64,000 nt of DNA, from assembly GCF_031954365.1 (NCBI RefSeq), contig NZ_JAUSVZ010000009.1. One strand, 5' to 3'. Below are positions 57,617-64,000 of the stretch, piece after piece; within the stretch, counting starts at the first letter, position 1, and each line of letters starts with the position of its first letter. The position numbers and the translations under genes were made by a program. The stretch comes from Brevibacillus aydinogluensis. Lineage in GTDB: Bacteria > Bacillota > Bacilli > Brevibacillales > Brevibacillaceae. The notes beneath the pieces are model-generated. The model was not told where the DNA came from. It ran no database searches and saw only the letters and a program-made list of their open reading frames with translations.

Positions 57617-58885
57617 ATGAACGTACTGGTAATCGGCGGCGGGGGCCGCGAACACGCCATCGTCTGGAAGTTGGCGCAAAGTCCCAAGGTGAAAAAGATT
57701 TTCTGCGCGCCTGGCAACGGCGGTACGGCGCTGTTGGCGGAAAACGTGCCGATTCCCGTTGACGATTTTGCCGCCCTGGCCCAGTTTGCCAAAGACGAGG
57801 GGGTTGACCTGACAGTGGTCGGTCCGGAAGACCCGCTGTTGGGCGGAATCGTCGACTTTTTCACGGAGCGCGGCCTGCCGATCTTCGGGCCGACTGCGCA
57901 GGCAGCGAAGATCGAAGGCAGCAAAAGTTTTGCCAAGCATCTGATGAAGCGCTATGGCATCCCGACGGCCCGGTACGAGTCGTTTCTCGACTACGAGTCG
58001 GCCCTGGCCTACGTGCGTGAACAGGGGGCGCCGATCGTGGTCAAAGCGGACGGACTGGCAGCCGGCAAAGGGGTGGTCGTTGCGGAAACGCTGGAAGCAG
58101 CGGAAGCGGCGCTCTACCGGATTATGAAGGAAGGCGTGTTTGGCCAGGCGGGGGCGCGCGTGGTGATCGAGGAGTGCATGCGCGGCGAAGAGCTGTCCCT
58201 GCTGTCGTTTGTCGACGGGGAAACGGTCAAGCCGATGGTGACTTCCCAGGACCACAAGCGCGTCTTTGACGGTGACCAGGGCCCCAACACCGGCGGCATG
58301 GGCACCTATGCGCCTGTGCCGCACATGTCGGCAGAGCTGGTGGAGCAGATCGTGGAGACGATCGTCAAACCGATGGCCCGCGGCATGGCACAGGACGGCA
58401 TCCCGTTTAGGGGCGTGCTTTACACGGGTCTGATGATCACGGACGAGGGGCCGAAGGTCGTGGAGTTCAACGCCCGCTTCGGCGATCCGGAAACGCAGGT
58501 GATCCTGCCGCTTTTGGAGACCGATCTGGTAGACATCTGCACGGCTGCCATCCAGGGGGAACTGGCATCGGTCGACGTAAAGTGGAAGCAGGAAAGTGCG
58601 GTATGCGTCGTCATGGCCGCTCCCGGGTATCCGGGTGAATACCCCAAGGGCGAGCTGATCAGCGGCTTGGAAAAGGCGGGCGAGTCCGTCACCGTGTTCC
58701 ACGCCGGCACCAAACAGACGGAGCAGGGCATCGTCACCAGCGGCGGCCGTGTCCTCGGCGTGACCGGGACAGGACGAACGCTGGAAGATGCGCGTGCTCG
58801 GGCATACGCTGCCGTTGAGCAGATCAGCTTCGCGGGTGCGCATTACCGCCGGGACATCGCCGACAGGGCGCTGCGCAGACGCTAG
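57617..58885 (+). CDS. purD: GAR synthetase (PurD)
   Basis: A 422-residue phosphoribosylamine-glycine ligase, second step of purine synthesis. ATP-grasp motifs: GGGGREHAIVWKL at the N-terminus, PIVVKADGLAAGKGVVVA, and QDHKRVFDGDQGPNTGGMGTYAPVP. Follows purH by 70 nt, with AGGAGGGAG upstream of ATG 57617. Confidence 0.95.
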   Translation: MNVLVIGGGGREHAIVWKLAQSPKVKKIFCAPGNGGTALLAENVPIPVDDFAALAQFAKDEGVDLTVVGPEDPLLGGIVDFFTERGLPIFGPTAQAAKIEGSKSFAKHLMKRYGIPTARYESFLDYESALAYVREQGAPIVVKADGLAAGKGVVVAETLEAAEAALYRIMKEGVFGQAGARVVIEECMRGEELSLLSFVDGETVKPMVTSQDHKRVFDGDQGPNTGGMGTYAPVPHMSAELVEQIVETIVKPMARGMAQDGIPFRGVLYTGLMITDEGPKVVEFNARFGDPETQVILPLLETDLVDICTAAIQGELASVDVKWKQESAVCVVMAAPGYPGEYPKGELISGLEKAGESVTVFHAGTKQTEQGIVTSGGRVLGVTGTGRTLEDARARAYAAVEQISFAGAHYRRDIADRALRRR

Positions 58886-58919
58886 ATTTGTGCCAATTGT
58901 GACCTGTATGGAAAAAAAA

Positions 58920-58952
58920 GGGAGATCCGTCCGGTTATTGACGGTATCTCCC
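58920..58952. terminator. bidirectional terminator after purD
   Basis: GGGAGAT (58920-58926) with CGTC pairs with GACG and ATCTCCC (58946-58952), followed by TTTCTTCTT on the plus strand and preceded by a run of eight A that becomes T on the minus strand. It serves purD and the converging small gene, whose 3' end lies inside it. Confidence 0.8.
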
Positions 58953-59072
58953 TTTCTTCTTGTTCGCAGCGTACATAAAGTAGCCCATGACGGCGACACA
59001 GCCGATGATCAAGGCAAAGACAAACGCATTGTGGGAAAACCATTCGTACAGCGGAGGTCCGACAAGTGACAT
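58935..59072 (-). CDS. small membrane protein, 45 residues
   Basis: On the minus strand AGGAGGGACAGCCC precedes an ATG at 59072. The 45-residue product (MSLVGPPLYEWFSHN..., one helix of about 20 residues, then ANKKKGRYRQ) is a single-pass protein with a basic C-terminus. Its stop lies within the purD terminator. No family recognised; strong site and helix make it convincing. Confidence 0.65.
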   Translation of the reverse strand: MSLVGPPLYEWFSHNAFVFALIIGCVAVMGYFMYAANKKKGRYRQ

Positions 59073-59084
59073 GGGCTGTCCCTC

Positions 59085-59531
59085 CTAGGAATAAGTTGGC
59101 TCGAGATGTTCGTCGCGGCTGTGGCGGTCGTCCGTTTTTTTGGCGCGCTCTTCGTTGCGGGAAGCTTCCTCGGCCTGGCGGTAGGAGACGTACTCCTTAA
59201 CAGCCGCTTCGAGCTGTTTGTCTTCGGCCGACAGTTTGGTTTGCTCCTGCTTGGGAGCCGTGCCACTGCGCGGTTTCCCTGCCTGGTTCCTCATGTCCTT
59301 TGCTTTGCTGAGCATGTTTTGCATTCCGGCGCCGCAGCTGTTGACACCCATCGCGTACAGCATCGGACAAAAGCGGGTGACGCCTTCTGCCACCTTCATG
59401 GCTGACAGCGCCATTAACAGCCAGGGAGTGCGGTACGGGCGGCGGCTCATCCTGCCGACGCCGTAGGCCAGCCCCAACAGGCCGACAGTGATGCGGATCA
59501 GAGCATCCACGGTTCCGACGTTTTTTTGCAT
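59085..59531 (-). CDS. DUF2892-type membrane protein
   Basis: A 148-residue protein. Residues 1-75 (MQKNVGTVDALIRITVGLLGL, then a second helix and RFCPMLYAMGVNSCG) fit the DUF2892 family of two-helix membrane proteins related to the tail of YgaP-like rhodaneses. The C-terminal half is charged and helical (KQLEAAVKEYVSYRQAEEAS). ATG 59531 follows AGGAGGAAC on the minus strand; an upstream extension lacks homology. It is 12 nt upstream of the 45-residue gene, forming a two-gene minus-strand unit. Confidence 0.7.
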   Translation of the reverse strand: MQKNVGTVDALIRITVGLLGLAYGVGRMSRRPYRTPWLLMALSAMKVAEGVTRFCPMLYAMGVNSCGAGMQNMLSKAKDMRNQAGKPRSGTAPKQEQTKLSAEDKQLEAAVKEYVSYRQAEEASRNEERAKKTDDRHSRDEHLEPTYS

Positions 59532-59746
59532 GGTTGTTCCTCCTGTCCTAACAGTTCCTGTTGGTAGTGTGTGCCGGGCGGAAAAAATCACGCGAGGGAA
59601 TTGTTGTTAACAGAGGGGTTGGATACAGGAGTCCGGCAGGCGAACGGAGAAGTGTACACAGGAAGTGAGCGAGCGTTCGCTAGGAAACGGCTGCTCTGGC
59701 AGAGGATTCTCTATCCGTGCGCCAAACAGGGAAAGGAGTGCATACC

Positions 59747-61507
59747 ATGCGAGTCCGTCCGATCAACGAAAAGGCTTACCTGCATCTGTTACGGGTGGCG
59801 AAGCGGCAGGCCCCTGCCGACATGTGGATCAAGGGAGCGCGGGTGCTGCAGGTGTATACCAAGGAATGGCGGGAGGTGAATGTCGTCGTCGCCGGAGAGC
59901 GGATCGCCTATGTGGGGGAAAAGGAGCCGGAGGTGGCCGAACATACGGTTGTGGTAGACGCAGCCGGGATGTACGCGGTGCCGGGGTACATGGAGCCGCA
60001 CGCCCATCCGTTTCAGTGGTACAATCCGTTCTCGCTGGCCGACTTCGCACTGGAGCGGGGAACGACAACCCTGGTGTCTGACACGATGATGCTGATGAGC
60101 CTGCCGTTTGCGCAGGTGGCACAGATCATGGAGCGGCTGTCGGCCCATCCGGTCAAGCAGTTTTTCTGGGGTCGGCTCGATCCGCAGCGGAGGCGGTCAC
60201 ATGCAGAGCCGCCGTTTGACCGGGCAGGGCTGGCGCGAATGCTGGAGCATCCGCTGGTCGTCCAGGGCGGGGAACTGACCGACTGGCAAGGCGTGTTGAA
60301 CGAAGACGAGACCCTGCTGTTTGGACTCAAGCACGCCCGCGATCTTGGCAAACGGATCGAAGGACACCATCCGGGAGCGTCGGTGGAGACCCTGAACACA
60401 GCGGCTGCCGCCGGGATCACCGCCTGCCACGAGAGCATCACGGCGGAGGAGTTGTTGCGCCGCCTGCAGTTGGGGATGTATGTCGCACTGCGCCACTCCT
60501 CCATCCGGCCGGACCTGCCGGAATTGGTTCGCGGCTGGCTGGAGATGGGACTGCCCTGGTCGCCCCGCATGATGCTGACATCGGACGGCAGCACGCCGCC
60601 GATGCACCGGCACGGCCTGATGGATTACACGATAAAAGTGGCGATCGAAGCGGGCATGCCGCCGGAAGAGGCCTACGTGATGGCGACGCTCAATCCTGCC
60701 GTCTACTACGGCATGGACGCCGAAATCGGGGGGATTGCCCCAGGTCGACTCGCCGACGTTCTGCTGCTTACTCGTCCGGAGGAGCCGACGCCCGAGCTGG
60801 TCATCGCCAACGGACGGCGGGCGGCGGAAAAAGGGCGGCTGCTGGTGCCCACGATGCTGCCTCATTGGGAGCAGTACGAGTTTCCGCCCGTCGACCGGCT
60901 GGGCAGGGACGTGGGAGCGGACGCGTTTCGACTTCGCCACACGGGCGGACCGCTGCCGGTCCTGCACATGCGCAATGCGGTCATTACCACACTGGAGCGG
61001 GAGGAACTGCCGGCAGACCGGGATGGCTGCGTTTCGCTGGAGAACGATCCCGAGCTGGCGGTAATCTGCTGTCTCAATCCTGACCGGGAGCGGCTGACAC
61101 AGGCGCTGGTAAGGGGATACGGCCGTTCGCTGGAGGCACTGGTTAGCACCTACACGGCCTCCGACGACTGGCTGGTCATCGGGCGCAACCCGGAGGCCAT
61201 GGCGGAATCGCTGCGGCGCGTCCGGCAGATTGGCGGAGGCGTGGTCATGATCGACGGGGGACGGGTGATCTGCGAATGTCCGCTGCCGCTCGCCGGAAAG
61301 TTTTCTCCCGCGCCGATGGACGACGTCATCCGCATGGCGGAATCGCTGACCGACCTGTTGCGGGACAAGGGGTACGCGCATTTGGACCCGCTCTATTCGT
61401 TGCTGTTTTTTACCGCCACCCATTTGCCGTATGCCCGGCTTACCGCCGAGGGGATCGTCGATGTGAAGTCGGGGGCCGTTTTGGTGCCGTCCATTCCCCT
61501 TCCATGA
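59747..61507 (+). CDS. yerA: adenine deaminase-like amidohydrolase (YerA type)
   Basis: A 586-residue amidohydrolase resembling adenine deaminases, which convert adenine to hypoxanthine. The metal-binding pair is His85-Ala-His87 in EPHAHPF; further candidate ligands are in EGHHPG, ACHES and LTSDGST. A C-terminal adenine deaminase domain is present (about 400-580). AAAGGAG precedes ATG 59747. In B. subtilis the related yerA lies just after purH-purD, as here, supporting the identification. True activity of the YerA group on adenine is not certain. Confidence 0.8.
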   Translation: MRVRPINEKAYLHLLRVAKRQAPADMWIKGARVLQVYTKEWREVNVVVAGERIAYVGEKEPEVAEHTVVVDAAGMYAVPGYMEPHAHPFQWYNPFSLADFALERGTTTLVSDTMMLMSLPFAQVAQIMERLSAHPVKQFFWGRLDPQRRRSHAEPPFDRAGLARMLEHPLVVQGGELTDWQGVLNEDETLLFGLKHARDLGKRIEGHHPGASVETLNTAAAAGITACHESITAEELLRRLQLGMYVALRHSSIRPDLPELVRGWLEMGLPWSPRMMLTSDGSTPPMHRHGLMDYTIKVAIEAGMPPEEAYVMATLNPAVYYGMDAEIGGIAPGRLADVLLLTRPEEPTPELVIANGRRAAEKGRLLVPTMLPHWEQYEFPPVDRLGRDVGADAFRLRHTGGPLPVLHMRNAVITTLEREELPADRDGCVSLENDPELAVICCLNPDRERLTQALVRGYGRSLEALVSTYTASDDWLVIGRNPEAMAESLRRVRQIGGGVVMIDGGRVICECPLPLAGKFSPAPMDDVIRMAESLTDLLRDKGYAHLDPLYSLLFFTATHLPYARLTAEGIVDVKSGAVLVPSIPLP

Positions 61508-61851
61508 GGAAAACATGTTTTCGGCAAAGGAATGTCTTCGCAAACACCAATTACTTCACCTTAGTAAAGTATTGATATATTTATTTGGATTTAATACAGC
61601 TTCATCTTTACGCTGTTATATGTATAAAAAATATGTTTATTGAAAATACCATTATTCATCTCTTGTAAAATTCCTGATATATTTTACAATTAAGAAAGGC
61701 CAGACAGGAACGGTCCTGTGAGACGTTTGGCCCATGTCGGGTATCCTCCCTGGGTGGACGTTTTACGGGCCGCCAAGTGATTTCATGGGTGGCGGTGGAC
61801 GGGTGGTTCTGATATGATTATGTTAACCTGTCCCGCCGTGGAAGGGGTGCT

Positions 61852-61962
61852 TTGCTCGAGAAAAGAATACCTGTGACGGAAAAGGGGACGGTTTCATCGT
61901 TGTATTCGTCGATCCAAAATGAGCAGCCGGCTCCGGTATCGCAGGATACGTTGCTTAAATAG
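61852..61962 (+). CDS. possible 36-residue peptide in the yerA-livH spacer
   Basis: A TTG at 61852 preceded by GGAAGGGGTG opens a 36-codon frame (LEKRIPVTEKGTVSSLYSSI...), hydrophilic and without known similarity. A TATGAT at 61813-61818 could be a -10, without a good -35. A terminator follows at 62004. The rest of the 61508-62223 spacer shows only AT-rich sequence and a CCGCCA/TGGCGG stem near 61771-61796. Confidence 0.25.
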   Translation: MLEKRIPVTEKGTVSSLYSSIQNEQPAPVSQDTLLK

Positions 61963-62003
61963 GGCCAGACATCGCAGACTACCGAACAAGCCTCTTTCAA
62001 CCC

Positions 62004-62036
62004 GGGGCGACACTCAGGTGTGCGCCCTTTCTGTTT
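62004..62036 (+). terminator. terminator in the yerA-livH spacer
   Basis: GGGGCGACAC and GTGTGCGCCC (to 62027) form a stem followed by TTTCTGTTT. It could end yerA or the small frame at 61852, isolating the liv genes. Confidence 0.6.
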
Positions 62037-62223
62037 GAGGAGTTGTCCAGTGCGCGGACAAGCCTTTCGCTGACGGTACGACCGCTCACACAAAGACAGC
62101 GCGTCAGGCAAAAAAGCAGCGGTTGTCCCGACAGCCGCCGGGCGGCAAGTCGTTTTTTTGATCGCCGAATACAGAAAATTTACAATTACCGCAAGTTTAC
62201 AAAGGAATGAGGGATGGGAAAGT

Positions 62224-63177
62224 ATGCTGCTCGACATTTTGCCTCAGGTGTTGGTTGACGGCTTGACGCTGGGCTTCATGTACGCCGTCGTTGCGCTCGG
62301 CTACACCATGGTGTACGGGATTTTGGAGTTCATCAACTTCGCGCACGGTGAGATTTTCATGGTGGGCGCCTTTGTGGGGACGGAGGTCCTGCTGATTACG
62401 GACGCCCTGGGGGCGCTTCAGGGGATGAATCCGTTTGTCGCACTGTTTATAACCCTGCTGATCGCGATGGCCATTACCGGAGCCCTCGGCGTCGGGATTG
62501 AGCGGGTAGCCTACCGTCCGTTGCGCGGTGCGCCGCGGCTCGTTCCGCTGATTTCCGCGATCGGCGTGTCGTTCCTGCTGCAGGACCTCGTCCGGTTTAC
62601 GGAAGCGATTGCCCGCAACGAATTTTATCTGAACAGTCCCATTCTTTTTTCAGGTTCCATCCCGTTGGGCAGCATCGCCGCGATTCCGACGAAGGCGTTG
62701 ATCGTCATCGTGCTCGCCATTGTGATGATGATATCGCTGACCTTGTTCATCAACAAGACCAAGTGGGGTATCGCCATGCGGGCTGTTGCGCAGGACCAGT
62801 CAACAGCGTCGCTGATGACCATTAACGTGGACAAAGTCATTATGCTTACCTTTTTGATCGGTTCCAGCCTGGGCGGCGCAACCGGGGTACTGTTCGCGCA
62901 GAACTACGGCACGATTGACCCCTACATCGGCTTTATTCTCGGTCTCAAGGCGTTTACCGCAGCCGTTCTCGGCGGTATCGGCAACATCCGCGGCGCGATG
63001 GTGGGCGGTGTTCTGCTTGGCTTGCTGGAGTCCCTGTCCGGCGCGTACATGGGTCCGCTGACCGGCGGAGCGTTTGGCGCCGAGTACAAAGACGTGTTTG
63101 CGTTCAGCATTTTGATTCTCGTGCTTCTGTTCAAACCGGAAGGCCTGTTTGGCGAAGCCGTAAAAGAGAAAGTGTAG
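62224..63177 (+). CDS. livH: branched-chain amino acid ABC permease LivH
   Basis: A 317-residue permease with about eight helices. LVDGLTLGFMYAVVALGYTM and the NFAHGEIFMVGAF motif are typical of LivH; GLKAFTAAVLGGIGNIRGAM is the conserved C-terminal loop that contacts the ATPase. It imports leucine, isoleucine or valine with LivM and two ATPases presumably encoded beyond the window. ATG 62224 follows GGGATGGGAAAG. Confidence 0.9.
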   Translation: MLLDILPQVLVDGLTLGFMYAVVALGYTMVYGILEFINFAHGEIFMVGAFVGTEVLLITDALGALQGMNPFVALFITLLIAMAITGALGVGIERVAYRPLRGAPRLVPLISAIGVSFLLQDLVRFTEAIARNEFYLNSPILFSGSIPLGSIAAIPTKALIVIVLAIVMMISLTLFINKTKWGIAMRAVAQDQSTASLMTINVDKVIMLTFLIGSSLGGATGVLFAQNYGTIDPYIGFILGLKAFTAAVLGGIGNIRGAMVGGVLLGLLESLSGAYMGPLTGGAFGAEYKDVFAFSILILVLLFKPEGLFGEAVKEKV

Positions 63178-63186
63178 GTGAAACGC

Positions 63187-64000
63187 ATGGCAAACATGGT
63201 ATGGAAGTCGTTCAAAGGGATTCCGCTTCCGGTTACGCTGATTTGGATCGCTGGCTTTTCGGCCGCACTGCACTTCTTGGACAAATCGGTCATCGCGTTT
63301 CTGGGAATCTTGTCCTCCATTGTTTTGATCTACTACACCAACGCCTCCAGCAAGGTCCGCATGCTCATCGGAGCACTGGTGCTGCTGGTCATCATTCCGC
63401 TGGTGGCGGGGGACAACCGCTACTACATGGAAGTGGCTTCGCAGGTGGGCATCTACGTGGCCATGGCGCTCGGCCTGAACATCGTGGTCGGATTTGCCGG
63501 ACTGCTTGACCTCGGCTACGTCGCCTTTTTCGCCGCCGGTGCGTACGCGTACGCGATTTTTTCCACGTCCCAGGCCAACCAGTTCATCCCCGGCGACCTG
63601 TTTCCGCTGTCGGGCGAGTGGTTCTGGCCGTTCCTCATCGTCGGCTTGATCGTGGCGGCAATCTTCGGGATATTGCTCGGTCTGCCGGTCTTGCGGGTAA
63701 AAGGGGACTACCTGGCCATTGTTACCCTGGGATTTGGCGAAATTATTCGGATTATTTTCAATAACCTGGACAAACCCATCAACATCACCAACGGCCCGCA
63801 GGGGATCACTCCGATCCCGCAGCCGGAATTGTTGGGAATGAAGATGGGCACGCCGTTCCACTTCTATTTTATCGTGTTAGTCGTCATCGCCTTTATCGTC
63901 CTGGCCAACTTCCGCTTTGAAAACTCGCGCATCGGCCGAGCCTGGATCGCGGTGCGGGAAGACGAACTGGCGGCCCAGTCCATGGGCATCTCCCTGCTGA
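63187..64000 (+). CDS. livM: branched-chain amino acid ABC permease LivM (partial)
   Basis: The frame from ATG 63187 stays open to the window end (271 codons). After several N-terminal helices it contains GLNIVVGFAGLLDLGYVAFFAAGAY and DYLAIVTLGFGEIIRI (split here only for length), the LivM signatures. It starts 9 nt after livH. The 3' end and the ATPase genes lie outside. Confidence 0.9.
   Translation, partial: MANMVWKSFKGIPLPVTLIWIAGFSAALHFLDKSVIAFLGILSSIVLIYYTNASSKVRMLIGALVLLVIIPLVAGDNRYYMEVASQVGIYVAMALGLNIVVGFAGLLDLGYVAFFAAGAYAYAIFSTSQANQFIPGDLFPLSGEWFWPFLIVGLIVAAIFGILLGLPVLRVKGDYLAIVTLGFGEIIRIIFNNLDKPINITNGPQGITPIPQPELLGMKMGTPFHFYFIVLVVIAFIVLANFRFENSRIGRAWIAVREDELAAQSMGISLL

Noticed and set aside
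61818..62237. 139-codon minus-strand frame in the yerA-livH spacer
   Set aside because: It runs through the terminator at 62004 and the livH start region, has no good ribosome-binding site and low-complexity, cysteine-scattered composition typical of chance frames.
1..64000. tRNA, rRNA or CRISPR features
   Set aside because: No cloverleaf-like sequences with CCA-proximal motifs, no rRNA-like segments and no regularly spaced short repeats were found on reading; the only regular arrays are the coding repeats at 36655-36975 and the VWA gene array.

Overview
The window is 64 kb of chromosome from a GC-rich, probably spore-forming member of the Bacillales, most likely near Brevibacillus/Paenibacillaceae. 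The evidence is Gram-positive ribosome-binding sites, PurR boxes, a purCSQLFMN plus purHD gene set followed by a yerA-type adenine deaminase homologue, a Bce-type peptide-sensing module and a possible SpoVIF homologue. No tRNA, rRNA or CRISPR array was seen. The left 4 kb is visibly AT-rich, with different codon use from the rest, which suggests recent acquisition.

Layout. 0.3-9 kb: an apparent undescribed peptide secretion locus. It holds a 69-residue six-cysteine peptide, a terminator-like hairpin, a membrane-anchored thioredoxin-like protein, an ABC exporter, a MauE-type membrane redox protein, a second CxxC protein, and a two-gene ABC system whose 1380-residue permease is fused to an M1 metallopeptidase. 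9-14.3 kb: an ECF sigma factor, then BceRS-like regulators and a BceAB-like transporter. Two BceR-type operators lie at the same distance from their promoters, one before the sigma factor and one before bceA. 14.5-23.2 kb: an Lrp regulator, an oligo/dipeptide ABC transporter, a two-gene chromate transporter and a gamma-glutamyltransferase. 24-42.8 kb: a Tad/Flp pilus locus (cpaA, cpaB, cpaE, cpaF, tadB, tadC, flp, two TadE-like genes) interleaved with six von Willebrand factor A lipoprotein genes, four of them near-identical tandem copies and one with its VWA domain deleted. It also includes a secreted protein with 15-residue repeats and several small membrane proteins. 43.3-45.9 kb: an M29 aminopeptidase and an iron-type alcohol dehydrogenase on the minus strand. 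47-61.5 kb: purine synthesis in two transcription units with near-identical PurR-controlled promoters, separated by an MFS transporter and a small gene. 62.2-64 kb: livH and the start of livM.

The most striking non-coding signal is a family of about 0.33-kb elements: three full copies (23276-23613, 42954-43280, 46403-46729), three internally deleted copies between the VWA genes, and two short fragments. Full copies begin CAG and end CTG, carry short inverted terminal repeats around AGACAAA, and contain a long internal stem with a covarying base pair. Each is bracketed by a direct duplication of a hairpin, and the hairpin sequence differs at every site. This looks like a non-autonomous mobile element that enters, and duplicates, rho-independent terminator hairpins.
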